DNA from: an uncultured Clostridia bacterium
Lineage (GTDB): Bacteria; Bacillota; Clostridia; TANB77; CAG-508
NCBI GenBank assembly: GCA_948857205.1
Contig: CAQPRV010000082.1
Location: 1-36,377 of the forward strand
Length of the DNA: 36,377 nucleotides
Direction of reading: 5' to 3'
Part shown: piece after piece, positions 1 through 7,950 of the stretch
Layout: every line of letters starts with the position of its first letter
How positions within the stretch are numbered: position 1 is the first letter of the stretch
Notes under the pieces: generated by a model
Database searches by the model: none
Told to the model about the DNA's origin: nothing
The model's input: only the letters and a program-made list of their open reading frames with translations
Made by a program: the position numbers and the translations under genes

Positions 1-104
1 ATAGGGACTTTTTGAGCTATTTTGAATAAAAAAGAGAAGGCTAAAAGCGTTGAAAATGCTGGATTGCGAAGAATGTACTGAAAAACAATCTCAAAAGTAC
101 CTAT
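1..104. repeat. Inverted repeat at the window's left edge
   Basis: Bases 1-16 (ATAGG, ACTTTTTGAG) are complementary to 90-104 (CTCAAAAGTACCTAT) with about two differences, enclosing some 73 nt without a gene. It could be a long stem-loop in a transcript or part of an element end; the missing left flank prevents a decision. Confidence 0.4.
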
Positions 105-155
105 TCTCTAAGAAAAAATTTTTTATTCGTTATTACTGTTAAAATGAAATACTGT

Positions 156-184
156 TTGACATGTAGCATATTTTGTGGTATTAT
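156..184 (+). promoter_or_regulatory. Promoter of the type III toxin-antitoxin locus
   Basis: TTGACA (156-161), a 17-bp spacer and TATTAT (179-184) form a near-consensus housekeeping promoter. Transcription would start near 191, just before the antitoxin repeats. Confidence 0.75.
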
Positions 185-190
185 AAATAT

Positions 191-330
191 AATAATTAAG
201 AACATCATTGTTTTTAATAAATGTGTTTGTCGCCGCCCCTTTGGCGAGGTATAAATGAGAGAGTGAATAAATGTGTTTGTCGCTGCCTCTTTAGCGAGGT
301 ATAAATGAGAGAGTGAATAAATTTTAATAG
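191..330 (+). ncRNA. Tandem-repeat antitoxin RNA of a type III TA system
   Basis: Two 50-bp direct repeats (216-265 and 266-315), plus the first bases of a third, lie between a strong promoter and a hairpin, directly upstream of a CptN/ToxN-like gene. The repeats differ mainly in a short stem, and the differences compensate: CGCC/GGCG in copy 1 and CGCT/AGCG in copy 2. That is evidence that the RNA fold is selected. In known type III systems the toxin, an endoribonuclease, cuts the repeat RNA into units that fold as pseudoknots and inhibit it. Seen: repeats, covariation, order of parts. Inferred: function. Confidence 0.82.
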
Positions 331-353
331 GGCTTACCAAAAGAGGTAAGCCT
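331..353 (+). terminator. Leaky terminator between antitoxin RNA and toxin gene
   Basis: GGCTTACC (331-338), a 6-nt loop and GGTAAGCC (345-352) make a perfect 8-bp stem followed by TTAACTAA. There is no long T tract, as expected for an attenuator that lets some transcripts reach the toxin. This hairpin position is typical of type III TA loci. Confidence 0.7.
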
Positions 354-377
354 TAACTAATATAAGGAGCAAAAAAT

Positions 378-866
378 ATGCAAATAGATGTAGGTTATTT
401 TTATTTTGTAAAAGATGATTTTTTTGATATTATAAATGATCAAGAATTAATGAGAAATAAAGAAAATGGAATTAAAAGACCATGTTATTTTTGTTTTAAA
501 AGTAAAGAAAATGATAAAATTATATGGTTCATTCCAGTTAGTACTAAAATTGATAAATATAAAAAAATATATGAAAATAAAATTCAAAAACAAATAAAAT
601 TAGGAAAAAATCCATCAATAGATACAATAGTTTTTGGATATGTTGCAAATACATATAGTACATTTTTAATACAAAATATGTTTCCAGTAACAGAGGAGTA
701 TATAGAAAGTCAATACATAAAAAATAAGGTTGCAATTACATTATCAAATAAGTTACAAAATGAAATAATAAGTAAAGCAAATAAGGTATTAAATTTATAT
801 AATCATGGTATGAAAAATATTATTTTTCCAGATATTGATAACATATTAAAGCAATTATTGGAATAA
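378..866 (+). CDS. Type III toxin, CptN/ToxN-family endoribonuclease
   Basis: The 162-aa protein has the hallmarks of the CptN/ToxN/TenpN group: an N-terminal strand segment (QIDVGYFYF), then KRPCYFCFK (about residues 34-42) and IIWFIPVSTKIDKYKK (about 48-63), where family members carry active-site and RNA-contact residues. Length matches the family (about 150-200 aa). RBS AAGGAG lies 8 nt before the ATG. The toxin should cleave cellular mRNA unless held by the repeat RNA encoded just upstream. Genomic position (repeat RNA, hairpin, toxin) supports the call as much as the protein does. I favour the CptIN branch, but subfamily is not certain. Confidence 0.82.
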   Translation: MQIDVGYFYFVKDDFFDIINDQELMRNKENGIKRPCYFCFKSKENDKIIWFIPVSTKIDKYKKIYENKIQKQIKLGKNPSIDTIVFGYVANTYSTFLIQNMFPVTEEYIESQYIKNKVAITLSNKLQNEIISKANKVLNLYNHGMKNIIFPDIDNILKQLLE

Positions 867-870
867 AAAA

Positions 871-975
871 ATGTCTCCCAGCGGGCTAAAAAGGTATTAG
901 GAGGTTTTCTCCTAAACAGCAAAAAGGGTGTCAAAACACCAAGCTGGCGAACTTTGGGCATTAAAAATGCTCCTC
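871..975 (+). ncRNA. Candidate structured RNA, multi-helix junction
   Basis: Immediately after the toxin stop lies a cluster of pairings: CCAGC (878-882) with GCTGG (943-947) closes a domain holding TTAGGAG/CTCCTAA (897-903/909-915) and GGTGT/ACACC (927-931/936-940). A further GCATT/AATGC hairpin (958-970) follows. The base composition is richer in G+C than its surroundings. I do not recognise a known riboswitch or ribozyme consensus. It could be a 3' untranslated structure of the toxin mRNA or a separate RNA. Confidence 0.45.
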
Positions 976-1036
976 TAAATATTGAATATAATTATAAATA
1001 AAAAATTAAAGATTTTTAAGTATGGATTAGTTCGGA

Positions 1037-1096
1037 ATCAAAAAATGCTTTTTTGATTTTAAAAGATGAAATTTCAAAAAGTTTCATCTTTTTTTG
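1037..1096 (+). terminator. Two consecutive rho-independent terminators
   Basis: AATCAAAAAA, loop TGC and TTTTTTGATT form the first hairpin (about 1036-1059). AAGATGAAA (1063-1071) pairs with TTTCATCTT (1082-1090) and runs into a T tract for the second. They close the toxin transcription unit. Bases 1097-1233 show no gene. Confidence 0.75.
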
Positions 1097-1233
1097 TACC
1101 CATTATAATAAAAATTTTTAAAAACAAAGTATACTCTTTATAAATTATTTAAGTTTGATATGTAAATAGAAAAATTATCATTATACGCATATCATACTTA
1201 AATTTTAATAAACATTATTAAGAGGTGTATGTT

Positions 1234-1377
1234 TTGGAAAAAGAAGATATAAAAATATACTGTAAATTTAATAAAGCAAAACAACCTATTGATAGAGTTA
1301 TTTGTAAAATGTTTTACGATTTTACTGAAAAGAAAACGAATAATAAAAATATTGAAAAAAGAGCTGACAAAATATAA
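1234..1377 (+). CDS. Small TnpW-like protein 1, recombinase companion
   Basis: A 47-aa protein read from a TTG start with an AGAGG-type RBS. It contains DIKIYCKF followed by a helix-like stretch with Arg-Val-Ile and aromatic residues (RVICKMFYDF). Similar small proteins precede every other recombinase in the window, sharing the (K/L)IYC-x-F core. The pattern (short beta segment, Phe, acidic/polar linker, amphipathic helix) resembles TnpW-type proteins of Tn4451-like elements. That assignment is inference. The role is unknown, perhaps recombinase regulation or directionality. The gene ends 51 nt before the recombinase start. Confidence 0.6.
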   Translation: MEKEDIKIYCKFNKAKQPIDRVICKMFYDFTEKKTNNKNIEKRADKI

Positions 1378-1428
1378 AGACCACGTTATGATAATAGTAC
1401 TGTAAATATTTTTATGGGAAGGAGTGAA

Positions 1429-3100
1429 ATGTTTAAACTAATAACTAAAAATTACAAAGTTCGGTATGTATATTAGATTATCTCGTGAAGATGGCGACAA
1501 ACAAGAAAGTGAGAGTATTGGAAATCAAAGAAAAATAATTGAAAGATACTTAAAAGAGCAAAACCTAAATATTGTAGATGAATATGTAGATGATGGAGTT
1601 TCACGGAACTACATTTGATAGACCAGAGTTTAACAGATTAATTGCAGATATTGAAAATCAAAAAATTAATATGGTAATAACAAAAGATTTATCTAGGCTT
1701 GGTAGAGATTATATAAAAACAGGTTATTACATAGAAAACTACTTTCCAGAAAAACAGGTAAGGTATGTTTCAATACTTGATGGAATAGATACATATAGCG
1801 AAACAGTAAATAATGATATTACACCATTTAAAGCTATTCTAAATGATATGTATGCAAAGGATATATCAAAGAAGATAAGAAGTGTTTTTAAGGAAAAACA
1901 AAAGCAGGGAGAGTACTTATGTAGCACACCAGCATACCGGATATAAAAAAGATTTAACTAATAAAAATAAGTTAGTAATTGATAATAATGTTGCAGATGT
2001 TGTTAGAAAAATATTTGATATGTATGTAAATGGAACTGGAAGTAAGTTAATTGTTGAATACTTAAATAAAAATCATTATTTAAGTCCATCAGGGTATAGA
2101 AAGATTGGTATTGTTCAAAATGAAGAAAAATCCAATTATTTTTGGAATGCAACTACTATATGTGATATGTTAAGAAATGAAGTTTATATAGGCAATACAG
2201 TTCAAAATAAAGTGTCTGTGGTTTCATATAAAGTAAAGAAACTCCGTAAAGTGGAAAAAGAAAGACATATAAGAGTTAATAATACGCATGAGGCAATTAT
2301 TGATAAAGATATATTTGAAAAATCTCAAATAATACATAAAGAAAGAGCCAAAAAAGTGGTAAAACAATATGATTATTTATTGCGAGGATTGATTTATTGT
2401 AAACATTGTCGGTTGGCAAATGCAAATTGTATTAAAAGTAAATCATAACAGTAATCATCCAAAGATTCCATATATAGTAGATACAGGCTATCAAAAAAGA
2501 AGTTGTTATGTACGAAATTTGAATTATCCAAAGTTTGAAAAGAAAATATTAGAAATAGTAAAGCAAGTATGTAGAATATATGCTAATCGTACTATGTTAG
2601 AAGAAACTTATAAAAAAGTAAAAGACAAATCGATTGATTTAGTAACATCTGTAAAAAAACAAATTGAAGCAATAGACATTAAAGTATCTAATACTAATAA
2701 AAATTTAGATAGTTTATATAATGATAAATTAAATGGCATATTGACTGATATTGATTTTACAAGAATATCTGCGAAGTTTGTTAATGAAAGAGAGAAACTA
2801 ACAAATGAAAAGAGTGAATTAACAGATAGATTTCAAGCATTACAAGGACAACAAAGTAGTAAGAATAAGAATGATGAAGAACAAATGAATAAAGCTATAA
2901 ATGAGTTTCTAGAGATGAAAGAAATTGATAAATCGTGTTTATTTAGATTGATAGATAAAGTAGAAATAGACAAAGATAAAAATGTTTTTATTTCATTCAA
3001 CTTTGCACCACTAAATACAATAAATGAAAACATAGATGAGTTTATTGAAATAGAAGAAATTTTACAAAATGATAAGGTACTTAAAGATAATACAGGATAG
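1429..3100 (+). CDS. TnpX-like large serine recombinase, frame interrupted at four CGG codons
   Basis: Starts at ATG 1429 with RBS GGAAGGAG. It encodes about 555 aa if the ribosome moves +1 at 1462, 1604, 1938 and 2410, and nothing else interrupts it. Domains: catalytic resolvase domain (MYIRLSRED, nucleophile Ser18; KDLSRLGRDYIKTGYY), central recombinase DNA-binding domain, zinc ribbon starting CKHC, a coiled coil and a C-terminal EIDKDKNVFISFNF segment. The order matches the intact recombinases at 20774 and 26010. At each break the in-frame codon is CGG, and skipping the C gives a conserved Gly (GMY, SGT, YGY, CGW). Ordinary decay in such A-rich DNA would be expected to give homopolymer indels and stops. 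Either the gene is translated by frameshifting or the four C bases are artefacts. If neither holds, it is a pseudogene. Confidence 0.85.
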
Positions 3101-3135
3101 ATAAGGCTTTAATAGCAATAGAATATATGATGAGT

Positions 3136-3162
3136 GTAGAAAAAATCTACATTATTTTTTGA
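3136..3162 (+). terminator. Possible terminator after the E1 recombinase
   Basis: GTAGA (3136-3140) and TCTAC (3146-3150) form a short stem followed by ATTATTTTTT. The stem is weak, but its place just after the recombinase stop fits. Confidence 0.4.
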
Positions 3163-3193
3163 AAACAAAAAGGTGGAAGTTAATTAAACTTTC

Positions 3194-3256
3194 ACCTATC
3201 GTCTTTCGTAATTTCCAATTTTAATAAAGAATAAATAAAAGTTAGCAATTACCTGT
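3194..3256. repeat. E2 left end, duplicated at the E3 left end
   Basis: These 63 bases recur at 15669-15732 (64 bases) with a one-base difference in an A run. The block starts with the shared CACCTAT core, continues with the terminal inverted repeat and ends with GTTAGCAATTACCTGT, the inverted partner of the site in front of the recombinase. Two elements with almost identical left ends therefore lie 12.5 kb apart. Confidence 0.85.
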
Positions 3257-3541
3257 TAATACTGGACTTTAGCTCATAGTGATAGATTAGAAATATTTTT
3301 AACCTAATGAAAATTTAAGTTCAAAACATTAAAATAACATTAGATAATTAGCAGAAGAAATATTAAAACTTATAGAAGAATATTCATAGAAAAATTAGTA
3401 AATAATTTATAAGGAGCACCAGGTGTTCTTTTTTAATAACAATTAATATTGGAGAAATAGGAATTATTTTGTATAAATGATTGATTTTAAGATAAAATAA
3501 TGATAAAATATTGATAGTAATTATAAAGGAGAGTGTGAATT
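3257..3541. other. E2 left-end spacer with one terminator
   Basis: No convincing gene is present. A short coding-like remnant (AEEILKLIEEYS, then stop) ends near 3390. A stem at about 3411-3427 (AAGGAGCACC with GGTGTTCTTT) runs into a T tract, forming a likely terminator upstream of the toxin-antitoxin pair. Confidence 0.5.
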
Positions 3542-3853
3542 ATGATTAATATAAGACCAGTGTCAGATTTAAGAAATAAATATCCAGAAATAGAGGACTT
3601 AGTTTTAAAAGAAGATGAAGCAGTTTATTTGACCAAAAATGGATATGGTTCAATGGTAGTATTGAGTTTAGAAAAATATGCAGAAATGTTAAAAGTATTA
3701 GACAAAGAAAAAGCTCTAGAAGCCAGATTTGGAGTAATAGATATTGATAAAGCTTTAGAAGAAGCAGAGGAAGAAGCTAATAATCCTAATACTAAATGTT
3801 ATTCTCATGAAGAAATGAAACAAATGGCAAGGAGGATAATTGATGGCAAATAA
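3542..3853 (+). CDS. Phd/YefM-family antitoxin
   Basis: 103 aa. The N-terminus MINIRPVSDLRNKYPEIEDL is a typical Phd/YefM DNA-binding fold, followed by VYLTKNGYGSMVVLSLEKY, the family's central strand-helix unit. The C-terminal half is acidic and would wrap the toxin. RBS AAAGGAGAG precedes the ATG. Its last codons overlap the toxin start, so the two are translationally coupled. Such antitoxins usually repress their own promoter. A shorter paralog without a toxin is at 28117. Confidence 0.88.
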   Translation: MINIRPVSDLRNKYPEIEDLVLKEDEAVYLTKNGYGSMVVLSLEKYAEMLKVLDKEKALEARFGVIDIDKALEEAEEEANNPNTKCYSHEEMKQMARRIIDGK

Positions 3854-4157
3854 AAAATATGAAATAAGATATCTTCCAACATTTATTTCACAATTTAATA
3901 ATATTTTATATTACATTACATATGAACTAAAAAATAAAATTGCAGCAGATAATTTTTATAATGAAGTTATAAAGCAAATTGAGATAAGAAGTAATTCTCC
4001 AGAGTCATATGAAGTTTTTAAAATAATCAAAAATGGAGAAACAAAATATTATAAAATAAATGTAAAGAACTATACAATATTTTATGTCGTAAAAAATAAT
4101 GTAATGGAAATAAGAAGAATATATTATAGTCAAAGAAATTTTGAGAATTTAATATAA
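3843..4157 (+). CDS. RelE/ParE-family toxin
   Basis: 104 aa from ATG 3843, chosen because AAGGAGG (3829-3835) is correctly spaced; a TTG one codon earlier is the alternative. It has the RelE/ParE pattern: an N-terminal strand (YEIRYLPTF), two helices (FNNILYYITYEL to FYNEVIKQI), then strands with KYYKINVKNYTIFYVV and a C-terminal MEIRRIYYSQRNF. Many members cut mRNA on the ribosome, while ParE members poison gyrase; the sequence does not decide which. It overlaps the antitoxin gene by 11 bases and would stabilise E2. Confidence 0.87.
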   Translation: MANKKYEIRYLPTFISQFNNILYYITYELKNKIAADNFYNEVIKQIEIRSNSPESYEVFKIIKNGETKYYKINVKNYTIFYVVKNNVMEIRRIYYSQRNFENLI

Positions 4158-4159
4158 AA

Positions 4160-4207
4160 CGAAAAGAACTCAAAATAGTGTGAAAACATTATTTGGTGTT
4201 CTTTTTA
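4160..4207 (+). terminator. Terminator after the RelE-type pair
   Basis: AAAGAAC pairs with GTTCTTT around an inner TGTGAAAACA hairpin, followed by TTTATTTTAT. It ends the toxin-antitoxin transcript. Confidence 0.7.
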
Positions 4208-4242
4208 TTTTATATTAAAGAATTAGCAAAAGGTGAATATTA

Positions 4243-4391
4243 GAGATATCGAATAGACATCTAATAAAAAAATGTGTATCTCGCTAAAAACCACGCTTTT
4301 AGGCTGTTATTGGCGAGGAGATATCGCCCTGATCCTGCAAAATTGTCTGAGGACAATTTTGATTCTCGCTGTAGGAGAAAGAAAGGAGAAA
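4243..4391 (+). promoter_or_regulatory. Structured leader upstream of the RHH-like gene
   Basis: The stretch contains a perfect 10-bp hairpin, CAAAATTGTC, loop TGAG, GACAATTTTG (4338-4361). It also has a direct repeat of GAGATATCG (4243 and 4319) and CGCTAAAAACC-type pairing near 4284-4317. It lies just before the RBS GAAAGGAG. It may be an operator or a leader that modulates translation; no known riboswitch is recognised. Confidence 0.35.
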
Positions 4392-4392
4392 T

Positions 4393-4854
4393 TTGAAAGA
4401 ACAAAAGGAAAAAGAAAAACTAATTCCAATTATAGTAAGAATTCCAAAGTATAAAAAAGACATGCTAGAAAAACTTGCAACAAAACAAGGAATATACGAA
4501 GCGGATGTTATAAGAAATGGAATTGATAAAGAATTAGACATTCAAATGTATAAGGACAATATGGATTTTATTATAAAAGAACTAGATAATATGATAGATG
4601 CAAAATTAGATCCATTTATAAAAACACAAAGAAAAATAAATGCAAAGAATTTAAGAACAAGTGCTATTAATACATATTTAACAGGAGAAGTTCTCCATAG
4701 ATTATTAGGTGATGAAATGCATAAAGATTTTATACAAATGTTGAACAATGCTCGTAAAAAAGCAAACTATTATATTAATAGAGATACAGAAAATATGTCA
4801 AAACAAGATTTATATGACTTTTATACAATAGGAGAAATGTATCGAAATGAATAA
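4393..4854 (+). CDS. Putative ribbon-helix-helix DNA-binding protein
   Basis: 153 aa from TTG 4393 with RBS GAAAGGAG. Residues about 9-45 (IPIIVRIPKYKKDML to GIDKEL) fit a ribbon-helix-helix: a beta strand with alternating hydrophobic residues, a helix, then a second helix. The rest is helical and charged and resembles no family I can name. RHH proteins in mobile elements commonly act as copy-number, partition or transfer regulators. It stands alone between two terminators. The DNA-binding call rests on pattern only. Confidence 0.5.
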   Translation: MKEQKEKEKLIPIIVRIPKYKKDMLEKLATKQGIYEADVIRNGIDKELDIQMYKDNMDFIIKELDNMIDAKLDPFIKTQRKINAKNLRTSAINTYLTGEVLHRLLGDEMHKDFIQMLNNARKKANYYINRDTENMSKQDLYDFYTIGEMYRNE

Positions 4855-4871
4855 CTAAATAAATATTAAGA

Positions 4872-4913
4872 CGCAAAAAAAGCATTCGTGAAAATACGAA
4901 TGTTTTTTTTGCG
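4872..4913. terminator. Strong bidirectional terminator
   Basis: An A-rich arm ending in GCATTCGT, loop GAAAAT, then ACGAATG and a T-rich arm ending in GCG. The stem exceeds 15 bp and has A and T tracts on both sides. Confidence 0.85.
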
Positions 4914-5336
4914 CAACGAGAGATGCCATAAACTCGTTGTAAAATAATAAAGTGATAGGTGTTATGAGCCGATGCTATAAAATTCATTCGTATGAGTATA
5001 AACAGTTTATTTATACAAAATGCGTAAGTGAGATTTTGTAACATATACTCACAATAAAATAAAGAGTTTCAGGAGGCAAAACTTGTAGAGGGATATGTAG
5101 GTGTAAAAAGTGTGGGCAAGGATGCACAAAGTTTGAAAAAACAGCACCTGCAGTAGATTAATTAAATCTACATACTAGACTATCATAATTGAAAGCGAAG
5201 GAATGATGGGGTTCAATTAGGATGTATTATTTTAAAAACAATGGGGATAATACATCATTTTTTCTGCTCAGAAATTTCAAGGGTGCAAATAAAAAAGATA
5301 TATTTTTTGTGTATGAAAAAATAATTAAAAGTACTG
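4914..5336. other. Gene-poor stretch with several inverted repeats
   Basis: Visible pairings are AACGAG/CTCGTT (4915-4942), TGAGTATA/TATACTCA (about 4994 and 5043) and GTAGATT/AATCTAC (5154-5172). A start-less open stretch ending at 5161 reads CRGICRCKKCGQGC. It follows an AGGAGG, but the only near start (TTG) runs straight into TAG. I see no supported gene. Confidence 0.45.
5221..5263 (+). terminator. Rho-independent terminator
   Basis: GATGTATTAT (5221-5230) pairs perfectly with ATAATACATC (5247-5256), followed by ATTTTTT. It isolates the next promoter. Confidence 0.8.
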
Positions 5337-5365
5337 TTGACAAAGTATTAGAACAGAGTTAATAT
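5337..5365 (+). promoter_or_regulatory. Promoter for the 95-aa gene
   Basis: TTGACA (5337-5342), 17-bp spacer, TAATAT (5360-5365). The downstream gene starts at 5399 behind GGAAGGAGG. Confidence 0.65.
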
Positions 5366-5398
5366 CATACAAACCTTAGAGGAAGGAGGAAAGTAATT

Positions 5399-5686
5399 TT
5401 GTTAGTAAAAGAGAATAAAGGAAAATATGAACTAAGAAATGTCATTAAACAAATGTATTTATTTCGAAAAGATGAAATTACTGATATGATAGAAAGAGAT
5501 AATACAATAAGTTTAGATGAATTAGGAAAATTGCCAGAAGATATTAGAAATGACATCATTCAAAAGTTAAAAGAAAGAAAACTATTAGAAAGAGAAAATC
5601 ATATAAATGATTATAGTTTATATGAACAATTTTATATTACAGGGTTTAAAGATGGAATTAGCACTTTATTAGAAAGCTTAGAGTAG
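5399..5686 (+). CDS. Hypothetical 95-aa protein
   Basis: Starts at TTG 5399 after GGAAGGAGG. The protein is charged and helical, with a central ISLDELGKLPEDIRNDIIQKL segment and a C-terminus FYITGFKDGISTLLESLE. Small element-borne proteins ending in a GF-x-DG-like helix are common in Clostridia, but I cannot name a family or function. It has its own promoter and is separate from the enzyme operon. Confidence 0.55.
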   Translation: MLVKENKGKYELRNVIKQMYLFRKDEITDMIERDNTISLDELGKLPEDIRNDIIQKLKERKLLERENHINDYSLYEQFYITGFKDGISTLLESLE

Positions 5687-5838
5687 ATGTGTTTAAAATT
5701 TGTTTTCTCACACAATATTACTCTGGATACTTGCATTAAAAAATAATATTGAAAGCGAGCATATTTGAAGTATAAAAAATATATGAGTAAATTATGAAAA
5801 CTGTAATCTACTTATATATTTTTTATTTTTTCAATTTA

Positions 5839-5867
5839 TTGTAAAATCTGTAAACTTATGATAAGAT
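5839..5867 (+). promoter_or_regulatory. Likely promoter of the E2 enzyme operon
   Basis: TTGTAA (5839-5844), 17-bp spacer, TAAGAT (5862-5867). It lies 44 bp upstream of the first gene of the nine-gene run. Strength is moderate. Confidence 0.45.
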
Positions 5868-5911
5868 TATGAACAATTAATATGTATATAAATCAAGAAT
5901 GGAGGTACATA

Positions 5912-7010
5912 ATGGTTAATATTGGAATAATCCGGAACTGGAGTTGGAATAAGAACATATTTTAATACGTTTAAAAAATTAGAAAATGCAAATGTAATAG
6001 CAATTTGTGGTAGTAGTAAAGAAAGAGCAGAAAAGTTTGCAAAAGAAAATGATATAAAAATAGCTTGTAAAGATTATAAAGAATTAATTGATTTAGAAAA
6101 TTTAGATTTAATTTGTATTACAGCACCAAATAAATATCATTATGAATATGCTAAGTATTGCATAAACGCTAATAAGAATATGATATTAGAAAAGCCAGCT
6201 ACTATGACAATAGAAGAAGCAAATGAATTAAAGCAAATGATTTATAATAGTGATAAAATTAATATTATAAATCATCAATTAAGATTTAACCCATATTTAT
6301 TAAAAGTAAAAGAAATAATAGAACAAGGATTATTAGGTAGAATTTATTATATGAATATACATCAACAAAGTACAGGATTTTCTAATAAGGATATGAAGTG
6401 GACTTGGAGTTTAGAAGAAAAAGAAGGTGGCGGAGTAAGGCTTGCAATGGGAAGCCATTTGATAGATTTACTAAGATTTTGGTTAAAAAAAGAAATATTA
6501 ACAGTAAAAGGCAATATGGATGTTGTAATTCCTAAAAGGTTAGATAGTAATGGAAATATAAAAGATGTTACTGCATGTTCATTCTTTGATGCTAATTTGA
6601 ATTTTGAAGATAATATTACTGTAAATTGTTCAGCTACATGTAGTGCGATTGGAAAAAATGAATTCAATTTTCAAATATATGGCGAAAATGGAGAGTTACA
6701 TTTTGATTTAGAAAACAAATTAATAGTATATTTTATAAAAGAAAAAGGAATAAAGCATAAAATTAAAATAGAAGGTGTAACAAAAGAAGAACAAGAAAAT
6801 AAGGTATCAATATTTAGTGGTTCATTTATTTATTATGCGAAGCCACTGTTATCTGCAATAGAAAAAAGTAATGAAAATTTGTTAAAAAATGCATCAAAAA
6901 TAGATGATGCAATAGAAAATCAAAAAATATTAGATGCAATTAAGGAATCTACTATAGAAGGAAGAACAATTGAATTGAATAGTGGATATAGAAGTAATAT
7001 TAAATGTTAG
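5912..7010 (+). CDS. Gfo/Idh/MocA oxidoreductase, +1 shift needed at an in-frame CGG
   Basis: ATG 5912 follows GGAGG. The frame reads MVNIGII and then CGG at 5933. Dropping one base gives GTGVG, completing the Rossmann NAD(P)-binding GxGxxG, and the rest is open to 7010 (about 365 aa, normal for the family). Other motifs: LICITAPNKYHYEYA, then EKPATMTIEEA (the conserved Glu-Lys-Pro), and a C-terminal substrate domain beginning at INHQLRFNPYLLKVKEI. The enzyme would oxidise or reduce a sugar or inositol-like substrate. First gene of the operon, 9 nt before the next. The break is identical in type to the four in the E1 recombinase. Confidence 0.85.
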
Positions 7011-7019
7011 GAGATAATT

Positions 7020-7847
7020 ATGAGAAGCCTAGAAAATGCATTTTATATTGGAAATAATAGAGCAATGATATCATTAGGACCACTAACTGATAAAAAATAT
7101 TGTCCATATAGTTGTGCTTTTTGCTATGTTAAAAGTGGTTTTATGAAATATAAGAAATTAGAAATAGATAATATAATAGAATTTCTAGAGAAAAATAAAG
7201 AAAAATATAATATTGTTTATATTTCAGGAGATACAGATAGCTTTGCTCCGCCTAGAACTGATAAAGCTATAGAATTAATAAAAAGAATATCTGAATTTAT
7301 AGATGTAGATATAACATTTACAACTAGAACAACATTTAATGACGATAATTTAAAAAAATTAAAAAATATTAATGATTATATGAAAAACAAAAATCATAAA
7401 TTGATTGTGAGTATTAGTATTTCTAGATTATATTCAGCAAACTATATAGAACCAGCTCCAATTCCAAGTCCAGAAGAAAGAATAGAAATGTTAAAAAAGT
7501 TAAAAGAAAATGGATTATATACGATATTAGCCACTAGACCATTTTTGCCTATAATTACTTCAGATGAATATATAGAAATAATAAAAAGATCTAAAAATTA
7601 TGTGGATGCAGTACTAGGAGAAACATGGTATGCAGATGAAAAACTTATTAATGATGTATGTAAAGATTTTGATATGAAAAAAGTACAATTTGTAGAGAAA
7701 ATAATGGATTTTGACAATAATGATAAAGTATGGAAATGTTATGAAGCAAAAGAAATAGTTGAAAAGGTAACTCAATTTTGTAAGGAGAATGGAATACCTT
7801 TTTATATGAGGAGTAATCCTGCAATAGAATATATTAGAAGTAGATAA
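7020..7847 (+). CDS. Radical SAM protein
   Basis: 275 aa. Cys28, Cys32 and Cys35 (CPYSCAFC) form the CxxxCxxC that binds the 4Fe-4S cluster cleaving S-adenosylmethionine. A following IVYISGDTDSF strand and later TFTTRTT and LATRPFLPI strands fit a radical SAM TIM barrel. There is no extra C-terminal cysteine-rich (SPASM) domain. The compact size and lack of a second domain leave the substrate unknown. It is translationally close to the Gfo/Idh gene (RBS AGGAG in the short gap), suggesting they act on the same compound. Confidence 0.85.
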   Translation: MRSLENAFYIGNNRAMISLGPLTDKKYCPYSCAFCYVKSGFMKYKKLEIDNIIEFLEKNKEKYNIVYISGDTDSFAPPRTDKAIELIKRISEFIDVDITFTTRTTFNDDNLKKLKNINDYMKNKNHKLIVSISISRLYSANYIEPAPIPSPEERIEMLKKLKENGLYTILATRPFLPIITSDEYIEIIKRSKNYVDAVLGETWYADEKLINDVCKDFDMKKVQFVEKIMDFDNNDKVWKCYEAKEIVEKVTQFCKENGIPFYMRSNPAIEYIRSR

Positions 7848-7950
7848 AGAAACAGGAGAGAATAGAGTTATAGCATTTTATTTGTTATATTCTTTATTTT
7901 TTATCAAATCTATAGTAAAATGATGGCAAGAACAAATAGGGAATTTTAAA

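Larger units (their letters stand above)
1..3193 (+). mobile_element. E1: serine-recombinase element, left end outside window
   Basis: The unit ends at the CACCTAT core at 3194, about 95 bp after the stop of its recombinase. Its right end (3172-3192, GGTGGAAG then AATTAAACTT) is an imperfect inverted match to the left end of the next element. It contains a type III toxin-antitoxin locus, a candidate structured RNA, a TnpW-like small gene and a TnpX-like recombinase. No left terminus is visible, so the element starts before the window. Confidence 0.6.

Noticed and set aside
216..320. Tandem repeats as a CRISPR array
   Set aside because: Only two 50-bp units with no spacers and a following hairpin and toxin gene; type III antitoxin fits.
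1027..1042. tRNA T-arm-like GATT, AGTTCGG, AATC
   Set aside because: No acceptor, D or anticodon arm around it, and the loop has an extra G; A/T-rich spacer upstream.
5064..5161. Cys-rich short protein (CRGICRCKKCGQGC)
   Set aside because: No usable start codon in frame; the TTG after the AGGAGG is followed by TAG.
1429..7010. CGG reassigned to another amino acid, explaining the five sites
   Set aside because: Reading CGG as any single amino acid leaves the downstream frame wrong; a one-base shift is needed in all five cases.
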